From the NCBI GenBank assembly GCA_944326725.1, contig CALVFA010000029.1:1-64000 (forward strand): a DNA stretch of 64,000 nucleotides, in the 5' to 3' direction. The notes below the pieces were generated by a model. The model was not told the DNA's origin. It saw only the letters and a program-made list of their open reading frames with translations, and did not search any database. Every line of letters starts with the position of its first letter. Position 1 is the stretch's first letter. The position numbers and the translations under genes are program-made. This document shows, in pieces, positions 26,297 through 33,980 of the stretch. This stretch comes from an uncultured Elusimicrobiales bacterium. GTDB lineage: Bacteria; Elusimicrobiota; Elusimicrobia; Elusimicrobiales; Elusimicrobiaceae.

Positions 26297-27808
26297 TTAT
26301 TTATCCAACGAAACAATTTTTTTGGCTATAGGCCGCAGCCGCTCACTAAGGCAAAAGCGGCTGGTCTGCGTAATGGGCGGGCATTGGCGGCGTTTAAAAT
26401 CCATAGCGTCTATACGGCGCAGGACATCGGCCACCACCGCTTTGGCTATTTTATATTTTTTCACGATATCCGCCGCAGGCAGCAGCTCTTCCCAATAGGC
26501 ACGGATAATTTTATCCAGCACCGGATAAGGAGGCAAAGAATCCTGGTCTTTCTGTCCTGGGGCCAGCTCCGCGCTGGGAGCGCGGTCTATAATGCCTTGT
26601 GGGATAATTTCTTCGTCTTTGTTAATATAGCGGGCCAATTTATATAAATCACTCTTATACACGTCCCCCAATGGCATCAGGCCGCCGCAGGTGTCGCCAT
26701 ACAAGGTGCAATAGCCCACCGCGGCTTCGCTTTTGTTGCCAGTAGAAAGCACCATGCCTCCCAGTTCGGCAGAGAGCGTCATCAACACCACACCGCGCAA
26801 ACGGGCTTGCAAATTCTGCTCCGTTAAATCTTTCGGGTGGGAAGATATGTGCAAGACACCGCTTTTTACCGCTTCAAACGCCGGCCCTATGGGAATACGC
26901 TCGTGATTGATTTTCAAATTATGCGCCAGCTTTTCCGCCAGCTGTTTGCTCAGCTCGCTGGTATAGCGGAAAGGCAGCCCCACGGCAAATACGCTTTCCC
27001 CGCCCAGCGCACGCGCAGCAAGCACCGCCACCACCGCTGAGTCCAACCCGCCGGAAAGCCCCAAAATTACCTTGTCCATGCCGCATTTGGTTACCTGGTC
27101 TTTGATGGAAAAAGACAGCGCTTCCAAAAGCTCCGCCATATCATCATATTTAAACGCGTAGGGCTGCGTCCGCTCTTCGGGTTCCCAAATAAAAGACTGC
27201 TCTTTAAACGGCGCGCTGACAAAAGTATATTCCCCTTTGCGGTTCAGCGAGGCGCACACCCCGTCAAACACCAAGCCGTCCCCCCCTCCCAGCAGGTTTA
27301 AAGAAAGCAGCGGCGCGGCGGCCTTTTTAGCCGCTTTTTTCAGACTTTCAATGCGCGCAGGCGTTTCCCCGCGCCGGTAGGGCACCGCACAAGGGTTTAG
27401 TACTACGTCTGCCTCAGAGAAATTTTTGTACTGCGCCATATCGCCCGGGCAGATTTGCAGGGTTTGCCCCATAAAATCCACCGTTTCATCATCAAAAATT
27501 TTGGTAATTTTCCCTTTGTAGATAAAAGCTATCGCGCTGGCGGGAGCTTTGTCTAAATAATCAATATACCCCAGCACGCAGGCAATGTCTTTGGTATGTT
27601 TGGCAATTTCTTTGAGTGCGTCTAAATTCTGTTTAACAATGCGTTTGTCTTCAAACAAATCATACAGCGGGCAGCCCGTTAAGGCCGCTTCCGGCAATAA
27701 GAGCAAATCCGCCTGGGCAGAAGCCGTTTTAAGCAAGCGGATAATATTTTCTGCGTTGGCGGCAATATCGGCCACACGCGGATTAAAAGAAGTAGCGTAT
27801 ATTTTCAT
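26297..27808 (-). CDS. nadE: Glutamine-dependent NAD+ synthetase
   Basis: Makes NAD+ from deamido-NAD+ and ATP using glutamine-derived ammonia. The N-terminal nitrilase-like glutaminase domain (about 1-225) has LLLLPEAALTGCPLYDLF and NPCAVPYRRGE. The C-terminal synthetase domain has the ATP loop GLSGGLDSAVVA and STGNKSEAAVGYCTLYGD. The start is the ATG at 27808, preceded by GAGGAAAATT; a longer in-frame reading has no SD. The glutaminase nucleophile segment reads ICPGDM, where ICEDMW-like is usual: the cysteine is kept but the neighbouring acid is changed. 503 residues. Confidence 0.93.
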   Translation of the reverse strand: MKIYATSFNPRVADIAANAENIIRLLKTASAQADLLLLPEAALTGCPLYDLFEDKRIVKQNLDALKEIAKHTKDIACVLGYIDYLDKAPASAIAFIYKGKITKIFDDETVDFMGQTLQICPGDMAQYKNFSEADVVLNPCAVPYRRGETPARIESLKKAAKKAAAPLLSLNLLGGGDGLVFDGVCASLNRKGEYTFVSAPFKEQSFIWEPEERTQPYAFKYDDMAELLEALSFSIKDQVTKCGMDKVILGLSGGLDSAVVAVLAARALGGESVFAVGLPFRYTSELSKQLAEKLAHNLKINHERIPIGPAFEAVKSGVLHISSHPKDLTEQNLQARLRGVVLMTLSAELGGMVLSTGNKSEAAVGYCTLYGDTCGGLMPLGDVYKSDLYKLARYINKDEEIIPQGIIDRAPSAELAPGQKDQDSLPPYPVLDKIIRAYWEELLPAADIVKKYKIAKAVVADVLRRIDAMDFKRRQCPPITQTSRFCLSERLRPIAKKIVSLDK

Positions 27809-27935
27809 AATTTTCCTCTGTATATATTTTACTATTTTCTTCTCTTGCACGGCTAAATACTCTGTGTTTTCCAGAAGAGCACAATCGCCGAAATATATTT
27901 TCCCACTCAAAAAAATCTTAGGACATTAAAAAATA

Positions 27936-27966
27936 TTGACTTTTTTCTTACAAAAAAAGCTACAAT
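27936..27966 (+). promoter_or_regulatory. Promoter of the surface-repeat protein gene
   Basis: TTGACT at 27936 and TACAAT at 27961-27966, with a longish 19-bp spacer. It is followed by an AAAGGAG ribosome site before the ATG at 28003. Confidence 0.5.
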
Positions 27967-28002
27967 AACCGGGTCAGTATTTTTTAAAAGGAGAAAGCGT
28001 AA

Positions 28003-28566
28003 ATGAAAAAACTAGTTCTTATGCTTGCTTTGGCTGTAGCGGCGCTGCCGGCTATGGCTGCCAGCGGAGATGCCAACTTCAAACTCTCTCTGTGGGACCG
28101 CATCGCAGTAGGTATTCCCAACAACATTGACAGCGTGACCGGTGTGGATTTGGGTATCGGCTCTGTAGCTGACCATGTGTCCGGCGTGCAGCTTGATATC
28201 CTCTATGCCAACGCCAAAAATGATTTAGTCGGTATACAGTGGGCGTGGGGTTATACCGTTACACCCAATTTTACGGGTTTTCAGGCTGCCATCTATGCCA
28301 AATCTGACAGCTTTTTAGGGTTGCAGTCAGGCATTGTGGCGCAAAACACCCAGGATTTTACCGGTGTGCAATGGGGCGGCGTGAACTTGACCGACTCCTT
28401 TACCGGTGTGCAGCTGGGCTTTGTCAACGTGGCTAAATCCGTCAACGGGTTGCAATGGGGCTTTGTCAACTATACCGAAGACATTTACGGTTTGCAGATT
28501 GGCTTGCTCAACATTGCCCGCAACGGCTGGCTGCCCGCAATGGTGTTCATCAACGGCCGCTTCTAA
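28003..28566 (+). CDS. Secreted surface-repeat protein (LA_2272-like repeats)
   Basis: A signal peptide (1-19, ending in AMA) is followed by a compact protein built from short repeats of the pattern G-hydrophobic-Q-x-G-hydrophobic-V/L-N: TGVQWGGVNL, TGVQLGFVNV, NGLQWGFVNY, YGLQIGLLNI. These resemble the LA_2272-type surface repeats named from Leptospira. Repeat regularity suggests a beta-solenoid or outer-membrane/surface role; no catalytic residues are evident. It is a single-gene unit with its own promoter and terminator. Function is unknown. Confidence 0.75.
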   Translation: MKKLVLMLALAVAALPAMAASGDANFKLSLWDRIAVGIPNNIDSVTGVDLGIGSVADHVSGVQLDILYANAKNDLVGIQWAWGYTVTPNFTGFQAAIYAKSDSFLGLQSGIVAQNTQDFTGVQWGGVNLTDSFTGVQLGFVNVAKSVNGLQWGFVNYTEDIYGLQIGLLNIARNGWLPAMVFINGRF

Positions 28567-28584
28567 GCAAACTCCTTGTTTTAC

Positions 28585-28613
28585 ACCGCGCCCCCAAGGC
28601 GCGGTTTTTTTTG
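28585..28613 (+). terminator. Terminator of the surface-repeat gene
   Basis: Stem ACCGCGCC/GGCGCGGT (28585-28592 with 28598-28605) followed by eight T. The T run leads directly into the extended -10 of rpsB. Confidence 0.88.
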
Positions 28614-28750
28614 CTATAATATCTGTAGGTTTATGACTGGCAGGGCGCAACCTGGTTGCAAATCAAAGTCCTTCCTCTCTTAAACCCGGGCAAAAACCGC
28701 CGGGGAATCCCCTTCCCTAATTTTGGTTTACGCCCCACAAGGAGAGTATA
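28613..28750 (+). promoter_or_regulatory. Extended -10 promoter and leader of rpsB
   Basis: TGCTATAAT (TATAAT at 28615-28620) has the extended TGn form and no -35, since that position is inside the preceding terminator. The leader to 28750 is about 125 nt and GC-rich in its second half. It could hold an S2 autoregulatory structure, though I cannot match a known leader. SD is GGAGAG. Confidence 0.55.
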
Positions 28751-29812
28751 ATGAGCAATGTATCCATGAAGTCCATGTTGGAAGCGGGTGTGCACTTTGG
28801 ACACCAAACCTCCCGCTGGAACCCCAAAATGAGCCGTTTTATTTTCGGCGAACGCAACGGGGTGCATATCTTAGATTTACAGAAAACCGCCAAAGAACTG
28901 AAAAAAGCCTGCGCTTTTGTAAAAGAAGAAGCGAAGAAAGGTTCTAAATTTTTGTTCGTCGGCACGAAAAAGCAGGCCCAGGAAGCCATCGCTACCGAAG
29001 CGGCCCGCGCCGATGTGTATTGCATTCACGAAAAATGGCTGGGCGGCACGCTGACCAACTTCCAAACCGTCAAAAAATCCATTGAACGCATGAACGAGCT
29101 GGAAAAATGGGAAGCCTCCGGCGTATTCAAAGCCATTTCCAAAAAAGAAGCCAGCCGCTTGAGCAAAGAGCTCAACCGCTTGCAGAAATTGTTGGGCGGC
29201 ATCCGCGAGATGAAAGTATTGCCGGATGTGGTATTTGTCATTGACCCGGTGGATACCGCCGGCGCCGTGCGCGAATCCCATGTGTTGGGCATTCCTGTGG
29301 TAGCTGTCTGCGACACCAACTGCGACCCCGATTTGATTGACGTGCCCGTGCCGGGCAACGACGATGCGGCCCGCTCCATTAAACTGTTCTGCGCCGCCAT
29401 TGCCGATGCCGTGTTAGAAGGCCGCGCCGAAGCCGAAGCCGCCAAACAGCCGGCCCAGGCCGCCGCTGCCGAAGAAGGCGAAGCCGCCCCGGCCAACCCG
29501 GCCATGGCCCAAGCCTTTGAAAGCATTATGCTGGCCGGTGAAAAAGCCGAAGAAGCCAAAGCGGAAGAAGTAAAAGAAGAAGTAAAGGCCGAAGAAGTAA
29601 AAGAAGAAACCAAACCCGAAGCCCAAGCGGAAGAAGTAAAAGAAGAAGCCGCCCCGGCTGAAGAAAAAAAGGCCAAAACCGCCAAAAAAACCACGGCTAA
29701 AAAACCCGCCGCCAAAAAAACCACGGCTAAGAAAACCACGGCTAAAAAAGCCGTAAAAGCCGAAGAAAAAGCAGAAGAAGCCAAAGAAGAAGCCGCTTCT
29801 GAAGCCAAATAA
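28751..29812 (+). CDS. rpsB: Ribosomal protein uS2 with a long charged C-terminal tail
   Basis: A small-subunit protein. Residues 1-230 are a standard S2: [61 protein letters not shown]. Residues 230-353 are an extension absent from most S2 proteins. It has an Ala-rich part, an acidic KAEE/VKEE stretch (265-305), a basic block of TAKK repeats (about 307-335), and a final acidic stretch. Its gene is followed by tsf, the conserved order. Confidence 0.97.
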   Translation: MSNVSMKSMLEAGVHFGHQTSRWNPKMSRFIFGERNGVHILDLQKTAKELKKACAFVKEEAKKGSKFLFVGTKKQAQEAIATEAARADVYCIHEKWLGGTLTNFQTVKKSIERMNELEKWEASGVFKAISKKEASRLSKELNRLQKLLGGIREMKVLPDVVFVIDPVDTAGAVRESHVLGIPVVAVCDTNCDPDLIDVPVPGNDDAARSIKLFCAAIADAVLEGRAEAEAAKQPAQAAAAEEGEAAPANPAMAQAFESIMLAGEKAEEAKAEEVKEEVKAEEVKEETKPEAQAEEVKEEAAPAEEKKAKTAKKTTAKKPAAKKTTAKKTTAKKAVKAEEKAEEAKEEAASEAK

Positions 29813-29824
29813 ACTTTCCGTCTC

Positions 29825-29844
29825 CGGGCCGCTGTTGCGGCCCG
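29825..29844 (+). promoter_or_regulatory. Intercistronic rpsB-tsf hairpin
   Basis: A perfect 8-bp GC stem CGGGCCGC/GCGGCCCG with a TGTT loop and no T run after it. It may be a processing or attenuation site setting the S2:EF-Ts ratio; that role is inferred. Confidence 0.5.
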
Positions 29845-29876
29845 GACAACCGATTTAACTGGTTTAGGAGAATACC

Positions 29877-30701
29877 ATGTCTTTAGCTGAAAACATTAAG
29901 ATTTTAAGAGAAAAAACGGGCGCCGGTCTTATGGCTTGCAAAAAAGCCCTGGAAGAAAACAACAATGATATGGAGCAGGCCGTCGTCGCTCTGCGCAAAA
30001 AAGGCTTGGCCGATATGGCTAAACGCGCCGATAGAGCCACCAAAGAAGGCCGCGTCTCCGTCAAGACCGACGGCAAACGCTTTGCTATGGCCTATCTGGG
30101 CTGCGAAACGGACTTCGTGGCCAAAACGCCGGACTTTATCGCTTTGGCTGACGCTATTGCCGATTATGTCTTGCAGCACCCTGAAATTGCCGACTATACG
30201 GCTGATGAACACATCAAAAGCATGATTGTGGAAAAAGCCCCCAAATTCGGCGAAAACACCACCTTCAAAGGCGCTTACAACTGGGTAGCCGCTGACGGCG
30301 ACGTGATTGCCTCTTACGTCCACTCCGACAACAAAAAAGCCTCTTTATTGGAAATTGCCGCCACCGGCTGCAAAGACACCGAAAAAGTGCACGAGATTGC
30401 CCGCGGCCTGGCTATGCACACCGTAGGTATGCAAAGCATGTGGGTAGATGCCAAAGACATTCCGCAAGCCGACATTGACAAAGAATTGGACATTTACCGC
30501 ACCCAAGCCAAAAATGAAGGCAAAGCCGACGAAATGATTGCCAAGATGTTGCCCGGCAAAATCAAAAAGTTTGCCAAAGAAACCTGCCTCTTGGAACAGC
30601 CGACCATTAAAGACAACAAAAAAACCGTTGCCGATTACCTGGCCGAAGAATCCAAAGCGCTGGGATGTGAACTCAAAGTAGTTCGTTTCGTTCGCTTCTA
30701 G
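29877..30701 (+). CDS. tsf: Elongation factor Ts
   Basis: The guanine-nucleotide exchange factor for EF-Tu. It opens with LAENIKILREKTGAGLMACKKALEE, the UBA-like N-terminal domain with the EF-Tu-contacting TGAG segment. It continues with the core domains (YLGCETDFVAKTPDF; KEICLLEQP-like KETCLLEQPTIKD). 274 residues. SD TTAGGAG precedes the ATG. It is second in the rpsB-tsf unit, with its own terminator. Confidence 0.97.
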   Translation: MSLAENIKILREKTGAGLMACKKALEENNNDMEQAVVALRKKGLADMAKRADRATKEGRVSVKTDGKRFAMAYLGCETDFVAKTPDFIALADAIADYVLQHPEIADYTADEHIKSMIVEKAPKFGENTTFKGAYNWVAADGDVIASYVHSDNKKASLLEIAATGCKDTEKVHEIARGLAMHTVGMQSMWVDAKDIPQADIDKELDIYRTQAKNEGKADEMIAKMLPGKIKKFAKETCLLEQPTIKDNKKTVADYLAEESKALGCELKVVRFVRF

Positions 30702-30703
30702 TT

Positions 30704-30732
30704 TTAAAGCCCCTCGCAAGAGGGGCTTTTTT
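30704..30732 (+). terminator. Terminator of rpsB-tsf
   Basis: Stem AAGCCCCT/AGGGGCTT followed by a T run. The stretch to pyrH (about 265 nt) contains only a pyrH promoter candidate near its end. Confidence 0.88.
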
Positions 30733-30962
30733 CTGCCCGGGCGAAACTCGCCTGGGCGGGAAAAAGCCTCTCCACCCCGCCGGCACAGATGTTTGGGCCG
30801 CTTTTATGGGCAAGGAGTATCTGCTGACGGTGCCGCCTATTTCGCAGCGGTAAACAATTAGGAAAGCTAACTAAAAAAAACGGACCGGCAGACCGTAAAA
30901 AACAGACCAAAAGGCTGGTAAAATTAAAAGAGAGAAAAGGGAAGTATTTTCCCCCCGTTTTT

Positions 30963-30970
30963 GCTAGAAT
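30963..30970 (+). promoter_or_regulatory. Extended -10 of pyrH
   Basis: TGCTAGAAT (hexamer 30965-30970) with no clear -35; SD AGAGGA follows before the ATG. Confidence 0.4.
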
Positions 30971-30995
30971 AAAAAAAACCCAAAGAGGACACACT

Positions 30996-31715
30996 ATGGC
31001 AAATAAAAAACCGTGCAAAAGAAGAATTTTACTTAAACTCTCCGGCGAAGCGTTAAGCCAAGACGGCTGCCGGGGCGTAGATCCCAAGCCGCTTAAAGAA
31101 ATTGCCCAAGAAATCGCCCAAGTGCACAAAACGGGCTGCCAGCTGGCTATTGTGATAGGCGGCGGCAACATTTGGCGCGGCCTGCGCGACGGCGGCGGCG
31201 TCATTGACCGGGTAAATTCCGACGGTATGGGTATGCTGGCTACCGTCATTAACGCCATAGCTCTGCAGTCTGCGCTGGAAGAAATCGGCGTGCCGACCCG
31301 GGTGCAAACCTCCGTCAATATTTACCAAATGGCAGAGCCTTTTGTGCGCCGCCGCGCGCTGCGCCACTTGGAAAAGGGCCGCATTGTCATCTTCGCAGGC
31401 GGTACGGGTAACCCCTATTTTACCACCGACAGTGCCGCGGCGCTGCGCGCTTCTGAAATCAACGCCGACGTTCTGTTAAAGGCCACCCAGGTGGATGGCG
31501 TTTACGACAGCGACCCCAAGAAAAACCCCAAAGCCAAACGCATTAAGAGAATTTCTTTTAAAGACACCATCGCCAAACATCTGCAGTTTATGGATACGGC
31601 GGCTTTGGCTATCTGTATGGAAAACAAAGTGCCTGTGCAAGTGTTCAACCTGCACAAAAAAGGCAACATCAAACGCGCCGTCTGCGGCGAAGATATTGGC
31701 ACGGTCATTTATTAA
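30996..31715 (+). CDS. pyrH: UMP kinase
   Basis: Phosphorylates UMP to UDP with ATP in pyrimidine nucleotide synthesis. The amino-acid-kinase fold is clear: RRILLKLSGEALS, VIGGGNIWRG, GGTGNPYFTTDSAAALRA and LLKATQVDGVYDSDPKKNP. 239 residues. It is in the rpsB-tsf-pyrH-frr order common to bacteria, except that a lipoprotein gene is inserted before frr. Confidence 0.97.
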   Translation: MANKKPCKRRILLKLSGEALSQDGCRGVDPKPLKEIAQEIAQVHKTGCQLAIVIGGGNIWRGLRDGGGVIDRVNSDGMGMLATVINAIALQSALEEIGVPTRVQTSVNIYQMAEPFVRRRALRHLEKGRIVIFAGGTGNPYFTTDSAAALRASEINADVLLKATQVDGVYDSDPKKNPKAKRIKRISFKDTIAKHLQFMDTAALAICMENKVPVQVFNLHKKGNIKRAVCGEDIGTVIY

Positions 31716-32527
31716 TGAATAAAAATATTCATTTTTGGATTTGGGGCACGCTCTTGGCGGTTTTACTGGTGGGTGGGTGCTTGTTTGAAAAGAACACCCA
31801 AAACCCGCTCTCCCCCCAAGAAGCGGCCCCAGTTTCTTTGGAGCCGGTCCAAACGCCCCAAGACGCGCCAACCCCCACGAGCCCTTCCGCAGAAACATCT
31901 GCTCAAGATGAGTCCTTACCTGCTGCGTCCCAAGACACCTTCTTAACCTCTCTGCCTGCCGCAGAAACGGACGCACAGTCCACCTGGCAGGCCATAGAAT
32001 GTGCTTCTCTTTCTTTGCCTCAGCAGACGCAGGGCCGCTTGATTTGCCGCCGCTCTGAACAAGCTTTCTGTGCGCTCTTTGAGAAAAACGGACAAATTTT
32101 TTATTGCAAAACCCAAGACGGATCTTTGTCACACCAAAGCAATATTTGGGGGTCTTCTTTGACGGTAACTTATTACGACTCACACGCCCGCCCGCTCAGC
32201 CAGCGCTACTATGCCAACGCAGAGCTTACCCGTGCGGTAGACTTTGACTACGAACAAAACCAAGTAGCGCGCTACTGGTGGGACGAGGACCAAATCCGTT
32301 TTTACCAAGAGGACACCCGCGGCAAAACGCTCAACAAATTTTATTTCCGCCCCGGCAAGCCCTATATTCAATATCCCGACGGCAACGACATGGGCGAGCG
32401 TAACGGCACCTGGGAGCAAAAAGACGGGCAAATCTTTATTGACGGCGCTTGGCTGTGTACTTTGCCCCAGCGCACCCCCGCACCAGATAGCTGCGCCGTA
32501 TTTGCCGGCGCCTGCACCGCACAGTAA
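31715..32527 (+). CDS. Predicted lipoprotein between pyrH and frr, function unknown
   Basis: A type II signal sequence with lipobox LLVGGC (lipidated Cys about residue 22). Next comes a 60-residue Pro/Ser/Thr/Gln-rich spacer, then a C-terminal domain of about 170 residues rich in Tyr, Trp and charged residues, with repeated short strands such as YYDSHARPLSQRYYANAEL. That repeat style recalls MORN/YD-type beta hairpins, but I cannot assign a family. The ATG overlaps the pyrH stop (TAATG), so it is translationally coupled to a cytoplasmic enzyme, which is unusual. Confidence 0.75.
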   Translation: MNKNIHFWIWGTLLAVLLVGGCLFEKNTQNPLSPQEAAPVSLEPVQTPQDAPTPTSPSAETSAQDESLPAASQDTFLTSLPAAETDAQSTWQAIECASLSLPQQTQGRLICRRSEQAFCALFEKNGQIFYCKTQDGSLSHQSNIWGSSLTVTYYDSHARPLSQRYYANAELTRAVDFDYEQNQVARYWWDEDQIRFYQEDTRGKTLNKFYFRPGKPYIQYPDGNDMGERNGTWEQKDGQIFIDGAWLCTLPQRTPAPDSCAVFAGACTAQ

Positions 32528-32545
32528 CACAGCGCAAAACAGAAT

Positions 32546-32554
32546 TGCTATAAT
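32546..32554 (+). promoter_or_regulatory. Extended -10 of frr
   Basis: TGCTATAAT (hexamer 32549-32554) in the gap before frr; SD GAGAGGA follows. It may give frr its own transcript. Confidence 0.5.
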
Positions 32555-32581
32555 AAATAAAACTCAATACGAGAGGAAAAT

Positions 32582-33145
32582 ATGGAAGGCATTAACGAAT
32601 TTATCAGCAAAGGCAAAACCGAAATGACCGGACATGTGGAAAAACTCCGCCAGGATTTATCCACCATTCGCACCGGCCGCGCCAGCGCACAGCTGCTGGA
32701 AAATATCCGTGTAGACTATTATGGCACCCCCACCCCGCTTAAACAAATGGCGATGATTAACGTCTTAGACGCCAAAACGCTGGAAATACAGCCGTGGGAT
32801 ATGTCCGCCTTAAACGATATTGACAAAGCCTTGCAAAAGGCCGATTTGGGCGCCAGCCCGGTTAATGACGGCAAAGTAGTACGCATTACTCTGCCTTCCA
32901 TGACCGAAGACCGCCGCAAAACATTGGCTAAAAACATCGCCAAAATGAGCGAAGATTTTAAAGTGGCCGTGCGCAACACCCGCCGCGACATTTTGGAAAA
33001 AGTCAAAAAAGCCCAAAAAGCCGGCGAAGTGACTGAAGACGACCTCAAACGCTACGAGGCCGATGTACAAAAAGCCACCGACGCCAACATTGCGCAAATT
33101 GACAAACTGGTGGCAGACAAAGAAGCCGAAATCATGAAAGTTTGA
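32582..33145 (+). CDS. frr: Ribosome recycling factor
   Basis: Splits post-termination ribosomes together with EF-G. It has the family pattern LRQDLSTIRTGRASAQLLENIRVDYYGTPTPL (here residues about 21-52) and DMSALNDIDKALQKADLG, and ends in the helical KYEADVQKATDANIAQID-like segment. 187 residues is standard. Confidence 0.97.
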   Translation: MEGINEFISKGKTEMTGHVEKLRQDLSTIRTGRASAQLLENIRVDYYGTPTPLKQMAMINVLDAKTLEIQPWDMSALNDIDKALQKADLGASPVNDGKVVRITLPSMTEDRRKTLAKNIAKMSEDFKVAVRNTRRDILEKVKKAQKAGEVTEDDLKRYEADVQKATDANIAQIDKLVADKEAEIMKV

Positions 33146-33161
33146 GTTTTAACAAAAAACA

Positions 33162-33201
33162 AAAAATCCCGGCTGGCTAAAGGCGAAGCCGGGATTTTTA
33201 T
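33162..33201. terminator. Bidirectional terminator between frr and a pilin gene
   Basis: Stem AATCCCGGCT/AGCCGGGATT (33165-33174 with 33187-33196), with A runs before and T runs after on both strands. It serves the converging frr and pilin units. Confidence 0.85.
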
Positions 33202-33209
33202 GAACTCCG

Positions 33210-33773
33210 TTATTTAGCATGAGACGAATTATAGGCCTTACAAAAGCTCATATAATCTGAACTAGCCGCCATACATAAAGTGCCATACTCCGTCACATAC
33301 AGATTGTAGCCGGAACCGGAAGAAATAGAAGAAGGAGAAGATGTAATCAAATTAAGAGAAGAATCCGATATACAGCTTCCCATTCCTTCCACGCATTCTT
33401 TTGCATTTTTAAGCCCTATAGGAATCACATTTCTTAACGATTTAATAGCGGCTATTTTGCTGGTATAATTACTTCCCTTTCTGGAAACTTCCACCACCGG
33501 ACCGCCATAAAAATTATAATCCCAATATTTGCTTTCCGGTTTCTCTATAGACAACATATCCCATGTTGCCGGGCCGGAGGAAGCCAGCTGCGCTTCTTTA
33601 ATGGCGTTGAGAATAGCCCTGCCGTTCACCATCGCTTCCGCCGTACGTGATTTTTCTACAGCCTTGGTATATTGCGGCAAAGCAATAGCCGACAATATGC
33701 CGATAATTAATACCACCACCAAAAGCTCAATGAGCGTAAAACCCTCTAAACGCTCCACAGAAACCCGTTTCAT
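33210..33773 (-). CDS. Type IV pilin-like (pseudopilin) protein, orphan 1
   Basis: An N-terminal class III signal sequence: short basic leader, cleavage between G and F in [18 protein letters not shown], glutamate at mature +5, then the hydrophobic spine and LPQYTKAVEKSRTAEA. The C-terminal domain has four cysteines and ends around a CMAASSDYMSFC loop, which may form a D-region-like disulfide. No prepilin peptidase or assembly ATPase gene is nearby. The ATG is preceded by AGAGGTAAG. Upstream lies the shared T12-spacer promoter, but here the leaderless ATG position reads TGTAAAC and the gene uses an SD start further downstream. Confidence 0.88.
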   Translation of the reverse strand: MKRVSVERLEGFTLIELLVVVLIIGILSAIALPQYTKAVEKSRTAEAMVNGRAILNAIKEAQLASSGPATWDMLSIEKPESKYWDYNFYGGPVVEVSRKGSNYTSKIAAIKSLRNVIPIGLKNAKECVEGMGSCISDSSLNLITSSPSSISSGSGYNLYVTEYGTLCMAASSDYMSFCKAYNSSHAK

Positions 33774-33784
33774 CTTCTTACCTC

Positions 33785-33841
33785 TTTTTTGATAAATTTT
33801 GTTTACAAATCAAAATTTATCAAAAAAAAAAAACAATGCAA
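33785..33841 (-). promoter_or_regulatory. T12-spacer promoter with palindrome, copy 1 (pilin at 33773)
   Basis: Minus strand: -35 TTGCAT (33841-33836), a 16-bp spacer TG-T12-GA, -10 TAAATT (33819-33814). A palindrome TTTTGATAAATTTTG/CAAAATTTATCAAAA (33787-33801 with 33811-33825) covers the -10 and predicted start, with a 9-nt centre. Confidence 0.7.
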
Positions 33842-33917
33842 GCATTTTAATTCTCTTCTACGAAAAGTCTTCTGTCAGGCACCTAATAAATGATTTTAGA
33901 CAAATACAAGGGCATAC

Positions 33918-33953
33918 AAAAAGCGCGGCTGCCAAAAGGAACCGCGCTTTGTC
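33918..33953 (-). terminator. Terminator of typA
   Basis: Stem AAAGCGCGG/CCGCGCTTT with a 13-nt loop, followed on the minus strand by TTTTT. Confidence 0.8.
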
Positions 33954-33980
33954 TTTAGAACGTATTTTGTTGAAAAAAGC

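Noticed and set aside
29440-29812. Separate gene or frameshift fusion at the S2 tail
   Set aside because: The frame is continuous with S2, there is no internal SD/ATG pair, and tsf follows normally.
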